Shown piece by piece: positions 40,408 to 50,020 of a DNA stretch of 64,000 nucleotides. Position numbers and translations under genes: made by a program. This DNA is from Puniceicoccaceae bacterium (GTDB lineage: Bacteria > Verrucomicrobiota > Verrucomicrobiia > Opitutales > Coraliomargaritaceae), in contig PBYS01000089.1 of NCBI GenBank assembly GCA_002729725.1, positions 1 through 64,000 on the forward strand, written 5' to 3'. The stretch's first letter is position 1. Each line of letters opens with the position of its first letter. The notes under the pieces were generated by a model. That model was not told where the DNA came from. It did no database searches and worked only from the letters and a program-made list of their open reading frames with translations.

Positions 40408-40543
40408 CTTGTCACACCTAAGCTAGCATGAAGCTGTTAGTTAACTAGTCTGAATACAAGAAAGGCGCCTTGATCTGCGCGCAAATCTGACTGACAGATC
40501 TTCGCGACGACCAAGACGCCTTGCGTGAAATCAAGCTTACTAA

Positions 40544-41950
40544 TTACTTGGCGTTCTTACGATACACACGCACGTAGTCGACGTAGGCATACGAAGGAAG
40601 TTTATCAGCAGCATTGTCCTCAAAGCGCCCAACTGCGTGTCCCCAGTGATTTTTGTTTCCCTTGGCGGGGTCGCCATTGGCAATCTCAACTGTCAATCGA
40701 ATGCCGTGCGTATCATCGGTTGAAATATACTGTTTATTACGGTTAATCCAATAAGGCTCACCATTGAGATAGTAGACTTGAATATCCTTTGTCCAATATA
40801 GGCCCCAAGTATTCCAAACAGTTTCGTCAAAAGTTACGAGGCCATAAGGCTGTGGTGGTTTTATATTCATGCCACCATCCTTGATATGAATCGCAGCGTT
40901 AAATTTACTCATCACACTATAGTTTTCGCCCTCATAAGGCACATACTCCATCACATCAATTTCGGATCCGAGCGCAGCATCGCCAGCGTAAGGATTATCT
41001 GAAAAGAGCCAGAGCGCAAACCATGCAGCATGCGCTTTAAATTGTGAAACATTGGCGCGCCATTCGATAAAAATGCCGTCCTCGCCGGGGCCAAAAGTAA
41101 TACTGTCTTCCTTACTGTAAGTGCCATCTTCAGAAGTCACTAAATAAGGAGCGAGTCGCTTCCCATCTTTGTAGCGTGTGCGCATGGTCAAATTTCCCTT
41201 GCCATCCAAGTAGGCCTCTTCAGGGGCCAAAGTGGAATCACGCCAAGTACCATCGTTTCTCCAAATCGCACCAGGGCGCCAATGCTCGGCCGGAGCGGCG
41301 CCCTTTTCACCGTCAAATTCATCGTTCCAAATTAAGGACCACTCATCGCTCAGTATAAACGCGTCCGTTTGCAGTTCGGCCTCGATCTGATGGGCGTCAG
41401 AGAACTGCACATCATCAATATACACCGGTGACATACTGCCTGCACTTGCAATCGACACAATGCCAACATGAGCCCAATACACATCCGACTTAAAAGCGGG
41501 ATCCGCAGCATAGTCCCACATCACATGATAGCTCTTGCCGCCCTCGGCATAGAGGTCCAATTCAATATCTTTGGTGATATCAAAAGTCGCCCCTCCACCT
41601 TGGCCGCCATACATGCGTAATTGTAGCTTCGCCCAGCCCGAATCGGGCAGACTCGACTGTGGCACATATAGATCCATCGACAAGCTTGTCGATGTTTTGA
41701 TCTGCGTAGTTAAGTCCTTGCGGTCCGCCAACTGATTCCAAGCATGCCCCTTGGTGCCCGTCAGCTCGAGGCATTTAACGCCATCGGTTATGGCTGCAGC
41801 AGGCACACCCGCGCCTTGCTCCACGCTTCGTAAGGAAGAGCCCTCAGAGGACTCCCACTGGCTAATTGAATCTTCAAACGAATCCTGCCATGCGTTGACA
41901 GAGACAGCCGCAGTCAGACTGCTCAAGAGGATGGGTAGTATTTTTTTCAT
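40544..41950 (-). CDS. Secreted GH16 glycoside hydrolase with N-terminal binding domain
   Basis: A 468-residue exported enzyme of family GH16, which cuts beta-1,3 or beta-1,4 glucans and galactans such as laminarin, agar or carrageenan. The signal peptide is MKKILPILLSSLTAAVSVNA, so I start at the ATG ending at 41950. Residues 25-180 form a jellyroll, probably carbohydrate-binding (DSFEDSISQWESSEGSS). The GH16 domain follows (SLIWNDEFDG), with the catalytic motif GSEIDVMEYVPY of the beta-bulge ExDxxE type. It ends YAYVDYVRVYRK, as is typical. Exact substrate cannot be told from motifs alone. Confidence 0.9.
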   Translation of the reverse strand: MKKILPILLSSLTAAVSVNAWQDSFEDSISQWESSEGSSLRSVEQGAGVPAAAITDGVKCLELTGTKGHAWNQLADRKDLTTQIKTSTSLSMDLYVPQSSLPDSGWAKLQLRMYGGQGGGATFDITKDIELDLYAEGGKSYHVMWDYAADPAFKSDVYWAHVGIVSIASAGSMSPVYIDDVQFSDAHQIEAELQTDAFILSDEWSLIWNDEFDGEKGAAPAEHWRPGAIWRNDGTWRDSTLAPEEAYLDGKGNLTMRTRYKDGKRLAPYLVTSEDGTYSKEDSITFGPGEDGIFIEWRANVSQFKAHAAWFALWLFSDNPYAGDAALGSEIDVMEYVPYEGENYSVMSKFNAAIHIKDGGMNIKPPQPYGLVTFDETVWNTWGLYWTKDIQVYYLNGEPYWINRNKQYISTDDTHGIRLTVEIANGDPAKGNKNHWGHAVGRFEDNAADKLPSYAYVDYVRVYRKNAK

Positions 41951-41998
41951 AAACAATAAAGTATGTGACAAGGACTTGGAGGCAGAGTTGCCCCCATC

Positions 41999-42984
41999 AT
42001 GACAACAAGCTTAACGGCAAACTGGCAAATGCTCGGTCCCAACGCAACGCCTGCTGGAGACGCAAATGTTTACTACGACACAGTCTCACACAATGGGGAT
42101 CCAACCGCTTATGCCCATTCAGCAAAGGGGCTCGCCTCAACTATTGAGGGCTTAAATGACCGCACAATCTATCGAACTCAGATCGACAATCTACAGGCGG
42201 ACACCTGCTACTACCTAATCGTCGGCAGCACGGATCAAGGCTATAGTAAGGAAGTCAAAGTGCGCACGATTCCCAATGACGATAGCGAGCTACGTTTTGT
42301 CACTGGCGGCGACATGGGAACCACGATCATACCTACAAACGGAGCCACCCAATCAAATTCGGCGAGCCGACAGCCGATGGATCCGGCACGCTCTACCTCG
42401 GCGACGGTTGCTGGGGAAGAAGCCCCCGTGGCATCGACTACTTTGATCGAGACTACTTAGTTCAAAGCGGTAGCATACAGCACTTCTGGCTGGTGGACGT
42501 GAGTCCGAAAACCATGAAATATCGAGCCATCGACATCGATAATCGAGTCTTTGATATTTATCCCGCCAACGAAACAGAAGCCGCTCAAGCTCAACAAGTA
42601 TTCGACCAAAAAGAGCAACTCTACGATCTCCCCGACGGTTCCGTCCACATCTCTAAAATGATGTGCGACTCCCCCATCTGGCATGCAGGACAAACGACAG
42701 TCACCCTCAAGAATGTCTTCGAGTTCCCAATAACCGCGCAACTCATTCCTTACTTCCCCAGTAATGTTCGCATTCAAAACGAAAGCGTGCTCCACACGCT
42801 CACACTACAAGCAGAAGAAAGTATCGAGCTCACCCTCGAGCTAAGCACCAACTCCGAGACAGGATACAAGACAGGGGAGATCAACTTTTATCTCGGCGTT
42901 CAATTACACTCGGCGGCAACAGACTCCAAACTTAGTTTCAAAAAGACCTTCGGCATTAAAGCTCAAACACCTGCAGAGAATTGA
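41999..42984 (+). pseudogene. Purple acid phosphatase-like gene with catalytic core deleted
   Basis: The 5' piece reads as the fibronectin-like N-domain of a purple acid phosphatase (SLTANWQMLGPN, GDANVYYDT, LQADTCYYLIVGSTDQGYSK) up to the first metal block (RFVTGGDMG). Near 42315 another frame takes over with the last metal block and C-terminus (NHDHTYKRSHPIKFGEPTA, GTLYLGDGCWGR, HFWLVDVSPKTMKYRAIDID). The GDxxY and GNHE blocks between are missing, perhaps 170-200 residues. The signal peptide is also absent; the frame opens 48 bases from the divergent GH16 start. The last 160 residues remain open as a separate frame from 42493. Confidence 0.75.
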
Positions 42985-43047
42985 TCCCCGATGCCGAAAA
43001 ATTAGTGTATCCTCTATTTTGTAAAGCATCAGTGTCGCCCCGATCAA

Positions 43048-46000
43048 TTATGAGGAGCGTCGCACCAGCAAACTCACGACCTGATAGGGCGCGAAACGAA
43101 TTGCTGATTGTGTCAATTCGGCCTTCGATTCACCGATATCAGTGAGCGCGAGTTCATAACCGTCCACCAGATTGATATTCACCTGACCGCGTCGCCCTGA
43201 CACTTCATGCAAGCGGAGCACATAGCCCTCTTCCGTTGGTTTGACCCAATGTGGCACCAATGTTTCGCCACCTGAGATTGATTCAATTACAGGAGCGATG
43301 GCCTGACCAGTGTATGCAAGCAGATCGGTAAAGAGCGTCTCGGCAACGGATGCAGGCTGACGCTCACGCGGTAGTTCGGCATCATAGCGGCCAATCGCTA
43401 ACTGAATCCTATGCGCCCCCCGATCACTGCAGGGCGAATCAATTTTCAAGCGGGTCAAATGCGGCGGCCACGCAGTGGCATGCGCATCAAAACCGGTGAC
43501 GCGTGGACTGCGCACTAAGCTCAAACCTACCGAGCCTTCACGTACAGTCGCGCCATATTTATCTTCGGTCGTCAAGAAGAGGCCTTCACGCTCACCTTCG
43601 TCAAACACAGCAAGATAGCGACTAAAAGGCACTTCCCATTGCGCTTCGGCCTGCAAGCCGTCTGGCACTTGCTTGCGTAAGACACTGCCGTATGGAATGC
43701 CAAATCGTGCATTAGTCGCCGCGTACTTCGTGGGAAAGATCAACTTTAGCAAGGACTCAGGCTCCTGCCAGTCGAGATCAACGCTCACATGCACTAAAGG
43801 ACTACCAGACTCCAAGGTAAAGGTGACCGTAGCCTCACTAGCATCGCCAATCTTGCGTGTTACAGCGATGCCGGCGCGGTGCGCGCCCTCTTCTACAGCA
43901 GTGATCTTTGCCTTAGCGTTGCAGACCTCACCGATACTCAAGACATGACGATCGATATCCCAGGCTTCAAAATTCGCGGCATGATCGGGATACAGCATCA
44001 GTTGGCCCGCAGCACCAGAGAGTGGCACTTCCACTCCCTCCCAGCTCAATTGATCGATCCAACCGGAAGCATTAACGCGGAATTCCGCTAAGCCGTTAGA
44101 AACCTTGCGGCCCTGAACTTCAACCGACTGAGGCGTATCTTGAATCACAGTCTCGATAGGCAAACCACTCAAGGGAGGTAAGCTTACATAAGCCGACGCA
44201 TCTGGACCATCGATCCATTTCGAGACTTCCATCGCATGTGGATTGAAAAGACAGTCGCCCCCCTTGCCGGCCAAAGCCTGCCCCGCCTCAGCGAGTTGCG
44301 CTTCAGCATGTCCGTCCAACACAGGTAAGTCTTCCAGATACACATCCCAGACAGAGCTGCCGGGGATATAGTCATGGAATTGAGCAAAGACCAAACGTTT
44401 CCAGGAATCTTCCATGTTCCAAGTCTTACCCGTGGCCGCCGCCACGGCTTCGGCCACCTGCATGGCACGTTCCAGGCCACGGAAGCTGGCCTTTAGGTTA
44501 GCATGTGTGGTGAATGTGCCACGGTGATACTCCAAATAGCATTCGCCTTGATGCACCGGTAACTCATCGCGTACGCTGTTCAATCGATCAAAAAAAGCTT
44601 CCGGCTGATCCCACTCAATCTCCGGCATGCCAGGCAGAGAACCCAATCGACGCGCACGCTCTAACATGTCATCGGTCGCACCGCCCCCGCCATCACCATA
44701 ACCAGTCGGCAATAAATACTCCTCGTGCACGTCCGCTTGCTGATTGGCATGCATGGGGGCTTTGACATGATCAATCTCCATGTGGGTCACATAGCCAGAC
44801 TCCTGCGTCACATGCGCAAGAATCTCCGATCCATCATTCCCCCGCCATATAAAACTACTATAGGGGAAACGATTGATCGCGTTCCAAGTCATTTTAGTGG
44901 TGAAGAAATACTCCACGCCCGTTTGCTTCATAATTTGCGGCAAACAAGCCGAATAGCCAAACACATCGGGCAACCAAGTCAGCTTCGACAAGGCCCCATT
45001 GATCGCTTCAAAGCCGGCTTGCCCCAGCGTAAAGCTGCGAGCCAAAGCCTCACCGCAAGCGATCATGGTGTCCGATTCCACGTACATAGCGCCAGTGGCT
45101 TGCCATTTTCCAGAATCGATCCGTTCTTTCACACGTTGGTATAAATCAGGTTCGCGCTTTTCCACCGCCTCATAACTGGCCGGCTGACTATAAGCGAAAC
45201 GATACTCAGGATACGCCTCCATCAAGCGAACCGCAGTGGCAAAAATGTTAACCGCCTTGAGTTCGCCCATGCGCTCCGGCCAGATCCAAACCAAGTCGAG
45301 GTGGGCATGTCCCGTCAAGATGCACTTCGAAAAAGTCTTATCGACCTTCAGCTGCTTGTAGAGCTTTGCGAGACTACGACGCATCGCAGCTATGCCTTTC
45401 TGATCCAGCACATTACAAGCACCCTCCATACCTCGCAACATCAGGCGATACACAGGCGTAAATTTATCAACTGGAGCTTGTAGGCCTGCGCCATTCAACG
45501 TAGTGGGCACCTGCGGATTCTCACGGTGCCGCTGATCCATTGCCAAATCAAACAAGCACTTTAAATCATGGTAGGCATTCCAAGCCATATCATCGCGTTT
45601 GACGATAAACGCACCTTCAAAATAACTACCGGCAGCCGCCATGCCATTCGCCTCCTCATGCCAGATCGCACTTTGAATACAGCTCGACTGTATCCATACC
45701 ACCTGAGTGCCCTCCGGTAAACGGCAGCGAACGTGTGCCACATTAAAACCGAAATATGCCTGATCATCCACATAGAGTGTAGCCTCCCCTTGATCCTTCC
45801 ATTCCATCCACGTATTGTCATCCGCTGCTTCCGGCAAAGTCACGCGACACCAACGCTGATCAAAGAGCTTCCCCCAAAACGAACAAGGCTTCACCTGACT
45901 ACGCTTCAGCTGCTGGCCCTCTGCCAGCGAAATCTGCTTGGCCTGCGGGCGCGACGCCTCGACTGCCACTGGCTGACGATGGGTCCAAACAGCAGCTTGC

Positions 46001-46065
46001 AGGCGGTTGACCGCCGATTGAATACGATTGGGAATCAGTTGGGGAAGATGATGATTGGGAAGCAT
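43048..46065 (-). CDS. GH38 alpha-mannosidase
   Basis: A 1005-residue enzyme of glycoside hydrolase family 38 that removes alpha-mannose residues. The catalytic domain starts near residue 250 with zinc-binding GHAHLDLVWIWP. It continues with the nucleophile Asp in LTWLPDVFGYSACLPQI, the FAQFHDYIPGSSVWDVY zinc/helix region and the all-beta C-terminal half. No signal peptide, so probably cytoplasmic and acting on imported oligosaccharides. It is intact, unlike several neighbouring hydrolases, and is divergent from an AraC regulator 77 bases away that probably controls it. Confidence 0.93.
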   Translation of the reverse strand: MLPNHHLPQLIPNRIQSAVNRLQAAVWTHRQPVAVEASRPQAKQISLAEGQQLKRSQVKPCSFWGKLFDQRWCRVTLPEAADDNTWMEWKDQGEATLYVDDQAYFGFNVAHVRCRLPEGTQVVWIQSSCIQSAIWHEEANGMAAAGSYFEGAFIVKRDDMAWNAYHDLKCLFDLAMDQRHRENPQVPTTLNGAGLQAPVDKFTPVYRLMLRGMEGACNVLDQKGIAAMRRSLAKLYKQLKVDKTFSKCILTGHAHLDLVWIWPERMGELKAVNIFATAVRLMEAYPEYRFAYSQPASYEAVEKREPDLYQRVKERIDSGKWQATGAMYVESDTMIACGEALARSFTLGQAGFEAINGALSKLTWLPDVFGYSACLPQIMKQTGVEYFFTTKMTWNAINRFPYSSFIWRGNDGSEILAHVTQESGYVTHMEIDHVKAPMHANQQADVHEEYLLPTGYGDGGGGATDDMLERARRLGSLPGMPEIEWDQPEAFFDRLNSVRDELPVHQGECYLEYHRGTFTTHANLKASFRGLERAMQVAEAVAAATGKTWNMEDSWKRLVFAQFHDYIPGSSVWDVYLEDLPVLDGHAEAQLAEAGQALAGKGGDCLFNPHAMEVSKWIDGPDASAYVSLPPLSGLPIETVIQDTPQSVEVQGRKVSNGLAEFRVNASGWIDQLSWEGVEVPLSGAAGQLMLYPDHAANFEAWDIDRHVLSIGEVCNAKAKITAVEEGAHRAGIAVTRKIGDASEATVTFTLESGSPLVHVSVDLDWQEPESLLKLIFPTKYAATNARFGIPYGSVLRKQVPDGLQAEAQWEVPFSRYLAVFDEGEREGLFLTTEDKYGATVREGSVGLSLVRSPRVTGFDAHATAWPPHLTRLKIDSPCSDRGAHRIQLAIGRYDAELPRERQPASVAETLFTDLLAYTGQAIAPVIESISGGETLVPHWVKPTEEGYVLRLHEVSGRRGQVNINLVDGYELALTDIGESKAELTQSAIRFAPYQVVSLLVRRSS

Positions 46066-46142
46066 AATTTTTGTAGGAGCAGTATAACATAAAGGCAGCG
46101 CTCAGGTCTTGCGTTACAGCCGCTTTTTCTTACGCTGTCTTG

Positions 46143-46985
46143 ATGTTTAAGATTTCTACCGCAGACTGGCCCCAAGCCTATGCCTGCACCTATGAGGCTT
46201 ATAATTATAGCTACGTCCCCAGCCCTCACGTGCATTCTCAAGACTATCATGAGTTCTTCTGGATTGAGAGTGGCCGCGGCTGCCACTTGCTCAATGGTGA
46301 GCCACGATTAATGGAAATCGGCTACTTCGTGCTCATTCGGGCCGACGACTCTCATGGCTTCTCTGCTTGGAGCGCAGGCGAGCAAGTCGGCTTAATTAAT
46401 TTTGCTTTCCCTTCGTCGCTATGGGAAAAAATCCGTAATCAATTCTTTGCCGATAAAGTCTGCTTCTTTGATCATGAAGAGATCGAAAAGCGCGAATATC
46501 AACTCAGCAGCGACGACCGCGAACGCTTGCGCCAGATGGGCAACGACCTCGCCGCAGGGCATTGGAACACAACCAACGCCGCAGCCTATCTACTGGGCGT
46601 GCTAGCGCTACTCGAGAACCGCGACCGTGAAACCAGCCCTCACCCGGCGATGCCGGAATGGCTCACCCACGCGCTACGCCGAATCGAAACTTGGCCCAAT
46701 TTCGTTGGCGGCGTGCCTGAATTCGTCCGAATCGCTGGCCGCAGCCATGAACACATCAGTCGCGATTGTAGGCGTTTATTGGATACAACTCCACGCAACA
46801 TAGTCAACCGAGCCCGGCTAAAATGGGCCTCCATGCAGCTGGAAACCTCGCAAAAAGAAATAGTCGAAATCGCCCACGAATGCGGCTTCGAAAATCTCGG
46901 ACACTTCTACAAACTATTTAAAGCACACTACAAGAGCACCCCACGCCAATACCGAATCCGTCGTGGCATCTCGCAATTTTCCTAA
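46143..46985 (+). CDS. AraC family transcriptional regulator
   Basis: A 280-residue regulator with an N-terminal cupin sensor (HVHSQDYHEFFWIESGRGCH, GYFVLIRADDSHGFS) and two C-terminal helix-turn-helix units. The second is typical: EIVEIAHECGFENLGHFYKL, then FKAHYKSTPRQYR. The start is the ATG at 46143; a TTG just before it is also in frame. Divergent from the GH38 mannosidase gene, its likely target, with a mannoside-derived inducer as a reasonable guess. Confidence 0.88.
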   Translation: MFKISTADWPQAYACTYEAYNYSYVPSPHVHSQDYHEFFWIESGRGCHLLNGEPRLMEIGYFVLIRADDSHGFSAWSAGEQVGLINFAFPSSLWEKIRNQFFADKVCFFDHEEIEKREYQLSSDDRERLRQMGNDLAAGHWNTTNAAAYLLGVLALLENRDRETSPHPAMPEWLTHALRRIETWPNFVGGVPEFVRIAGRSHEHISRDCRRLLDTTPRNIVNRARLKWASMQLETSQKEIVEIAHECGFENLGHFYKLFKAHYKSTPRQYRIRRGISQFS

Positions 46986-47151
46986 ACAGCCAGGAGGTGC
47001 CGAAGGGTGGAATCGCGACTATGCCCTGCCCCCCGACACTTTGGACATGTCATCTTTACTTTTAGAACTAGCTCTTACATGCTCTCGATATGACCTCTAG
47101 CCCGCAAAAACCAGCTCCCCACGTCTCCCTAAGAGGGTAGACATCCCCCCA

Positions 47152-49947
47152 ATGAAGCCTTTAAATACAGAAGATTGGCCTAAGTTACTGCGGCCGGGCA
47201 GCCGGGTGTTCATCGGAGGGGGCGCGGCGATGCCTTTGGCCCTGGTGCGTTCGATGCTGGCACATGCCCATCAGCTCAAGGACATCGAGCTAGTGCATAT
47301 ACACAGTTTGCATGCATCCCCTTGGATCGCGCCGGAATATGAGTCGATGCTGCGGACGAATTCCTTCTTTTTGACACCTGATGTCGGCGATGCGGTCAGC
47401 CGTGGGCAGGCGGACTATACGCCCTGCCCGATGTCCATGGTGCCTCGTCTATTTCGTGAAGGTCCGCTGCAGGTCGATGTGGCTCTGATCGAAGTCAGCC
47501 CCCCGGGGCCAGACGGGAATTGCTCCCTAGGCGTCAGTGTGGATGTGGTGCAGGCCGCAGCGACCACCGCCCGCTGTGTCATTGCCCAAGTGAACCCCCA
47601 AATGCCGCGCACGGGGGGAAATAGCCTGATTCCAGCTTCGGAGATTCATTACTTCATCGAACAGGACCTGCCCTTGCCCGAGACGCTCTCGCCTTCCATC
47701 GACAAGCGGCACGAATTACTCGGAGGCTATGCGGCCCAATTGATCGAAGATGGCTCGACCCTGCAAGTGGGCTTGGGTAATAGCCCGGAGGCGGTGCTGC
47801 GAGCCCTGCATCAACACCGCAACCTTGGCATACACACCGGCATGTTTACCAATGCGTGTATGGATCTCATCCGTAAGGGCGCGGTGGATAATTCCCGCAA
47901 GTCTTTGAAGCAATGGAAGTCCATTGCCAGCCATGTGCTCGGCACACAAGAGCTGTATCAATTCGTGCACGAGAATTCAGATTTGGAGCTACACCCCAGT
48001 GACTGGGTGAATGCCTCGGATCGTATCGCCCGCAATGAGCGCATGGTCGCCATCAATGGCGCGCGCATGGTCGATTTGACCGGACAGGTGGTGCGTGACT
48101 CGAGCGGGCACCACTTTTACGGCGGGGTCGGCTCGCTGCAGGATTTTTCCCGCGGAGCGGGTGCCAGCAAGGACGGCAAGCCCATCGTGGTTTTAACCTC
48201 ACGCTCGGATGACGATAATTCGGCTCGTATCGTGGCGGACCTCGCGCCGGGGAGTGGTGTCTGCACCAGCCGTAGCGACATTCATCATGTGGTTACGGAA
48301 TATGGAGTCGCCAGTATCTTCGGACGCAGCATCCGCGAGCGTGTGGCGCGACTCGTGGAAATTGCCCACCCCGACGATCGGGAAGAGCTCTTAAAGGGCG
48401 CATGGAACCGAGGCTGGGTGCCAAAATTCTTCACCATGCCGGGCGGTGCGCGTGACGAGCTGGAATCCAAAATGATCGATTTCAAGATCGGTCGCTTCCA
48501 ATTGCGCCCACTCCACCCCAGCGACATGTCGGTGCTGCAGGACTTCTTTTATTCGCACGATGAAGAAACGGTGCGTCTACGCTACGGCCATCAACGGGAG
48601 CGAATGAGCGGCGAGTCGGCCTATAAATTAGCAGCCGTAGATCAGGAAAAAGACCTCGCGCTGGGAGTCTTTGATCGTAAGGGAGCGCTGCGAGCGATTG
48701 CCCGTTATTATCTGGATGCCGGAGGCGACACGGCCGAAGTCGCTTTTGTCGTGCATGAAGACACCCGCCGCGCAGGCATGGCCAGCGTGCTATTCGGCGA
48801 ACTGGCGACCATCGCTGCCGAGCGTGGCATTCAAACTTTTTGGGCGACAGTGCTGCAGAAAAATCACGCGATGGCTGCTTTGTTTGAACAGGCCGGAGGC
48901 CGCAGCAAGGATCCAATCTCTGCGGCGGAGCGGCATTTCGACATTCCCGTTGCGGGCGTGCTCAGTCGTCATCGTGAAATTCAGCAGCGGATACAATCCG
49001 CACAATCATCGCAAGCCGACACCCCCGCCCTAGGGCTGCACTACAATGCGTTTTATGAGCACCACGACACTGGCTCGGGGCACCCGGAATCAGCGCTGCG
49101 CTATCGTATGCTGCGTCAGGCCCTGGAAGCACTGCCCGCAGAAATCTTACGCCTGCCCGGTCGACGCGCCAGCACTTCGGAAGTGCTATTGGCGCATGAG
49201 GCTTATTATCAGGATCTGGTGTATCGAGACGTCGAGAGCTTTGCGGATGTCCTCCGCACGGGTGACACCGCGATTTCTATCGACAGCTATGACGTCGCCT
49301 TAGAGGCCACCGGCTCGGTATTGGCAGCGGCCGATGCCGTCATGCAACAAACCGTGAAACGAGTGTTTTGCGCGGTGCGCCCACCGGGGCATCATGCCAC
49401 CGCCGACCGCGGGATGGGCTTTTGCATTTTTAATCACGTGGCTATCGCAGCGAATTATTTGAGGAAACACTACCCGCTCAAACGCATCGCGATCGTGGAT
49501 TGGGACGTTCATTTCGGCAATGGGACCGAAGCAATTTTTGCCGAAGATCCCAACACCTTTTACCTTTCTCTACACGAGAGTGGGAACTATTCTGGCAATT
49601 CAGATGGCGACACGGATCGCCCACCGCCGCAAGCCACGCTAAACTTAGCCTTGCCCGAAAGGTCGGGTCCTGAAGAAGCTTTGACTGCTTGGGATACTAC
49701 AGGCGGTCAAGCACTAGACGCTTTTAAACCCGAATTCATATTCATTTCAGCCGGTTTCGACGCCCGTAAAGGCGACCCACTGGGCGGCTTGAATTGGGAG
49801 GACGAAACCTATGTAGAACTCACCCAACGAGTCATGGCATTAGCAGAAAAACATGCCCAGGGACGCATCGTCTCCGTTTTAGAAGGCGGCTACAATCCTG
49901 AGGGTTTAGTCTCCGCCGCGCTGGCGCACGTGCGGGCAATGCAATGA
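47152..49947 (+). CDS. Fusion of acetyl-CoA hydrolase/transferase, GNAT acetyltransferase and HDAC-type deacetylase
   Basis: A 931-residue cytoplasmic protein with three enzyme modules. Residues 1-440: acetyl-CoA hydrolase / 4-hydroxybutyrate CoA-transferase fold, with GGVGSLQDFSRGA and the catalytic Glu in HHVVTEYGVASIFGRSIRER. Residues 445-600: GNAT domain with the acetyl-CoA loop VHEDTRRAGMASVLF. Residues 625-931: histone-deacetylase/AcuC-like domain with RPPGHHAT, zinc ligands in DWDVHFGNGT and SAGFDARKGDPLGG, and the catalytic Tyr in EGGYNPEG. In that HDAC motif the usual second His of HHG is Phe. The first two modules are known as a fusion; adding a deacetylase is unusual. It stands alone, with no operon partner. 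Length and frame show no damage. A self-contained acetylation cycle is inference. Confidence 0.9.
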   Translation: MKPLNTEDWPKLLRPGSRVFIGGGAAMPLALVRSMLAHAHQLKDIELVHIHSLHASPWIAPEYESMLRTNSFFLTPDVGDAVSRGQADYTPCPMSMVPRLFREGPLQVDVALIEVSPPGPDGNCSLGVSVDVVQAAATTARCVIAQVNPQMPRTGGNSLIPASEIHYFIEQDLPLPETLSPSIDKRHELLGGYAAQLIEDGSTLQVGLGNSPEAVLRALHQHRNLGIHTGMFTNACMDLIRKGAVDNSRKSLKQWKSIASHVLGTQELYQFVHENSDLELHPSDWVNASDRIARNERMVAINGARMVDLTGQVVRDSSGHHFYGGVGSLQDFSRGAGASKDGKPIVVLTSRSDDDNSARIVADLAPGSGVCTSRSDIHHVVTEYGVASIFGRSIRERVARLVEIAHPDDREELLKGAWNRGWVPKFFTMPGGARDELESKMIDFKIGRFQLRPLHPSDMSVLQDFFYSHDEETVRLRYGHQRERMSGESAYKLAAVDQEKDLALGVFDRKGALRAIARYYLDAGGDTAEVAFVVHEDTRRAGMASVLFGELATIAAERGIQTFWATVLQKNHAMAALFEQAGGRSKDPISAAERHFDIPVAGVLSRHREIQQRIQSAQSSQADTPALGLHYNAFYEHHDTGSGHPESALRYRMLRQALEALPAEILRLPGRRASTSEVLLAHEAYYQDLVYRDVESFADVLRTGDTAISIDSYDVALEATGSVLAAADAVMQQTVKRVFCAVRPPGHHATADRGMGFCIFNHVAIAANYLRKHYPLKRIAIVDWDVHFGNGTEAIFAEDPNTFYLSLHESGNYSGNSDGDTDRPPPQATLNLALPERSGPEEALTAWDTTGGQALDAFKPEFIFISAGFDARKGDPLGGLNWEDETYVELTQRVMALAEKHAQGRIVSVLEGGYNPEGLVSAALAHVRAMQ

Positions 49948-50020
49948 TCTCGTTAGAGCATATTCCATGTCATTTCCTGCATAATTACGATCTCACGCAC
50001 TCAATCGATAAGCATGTCGA

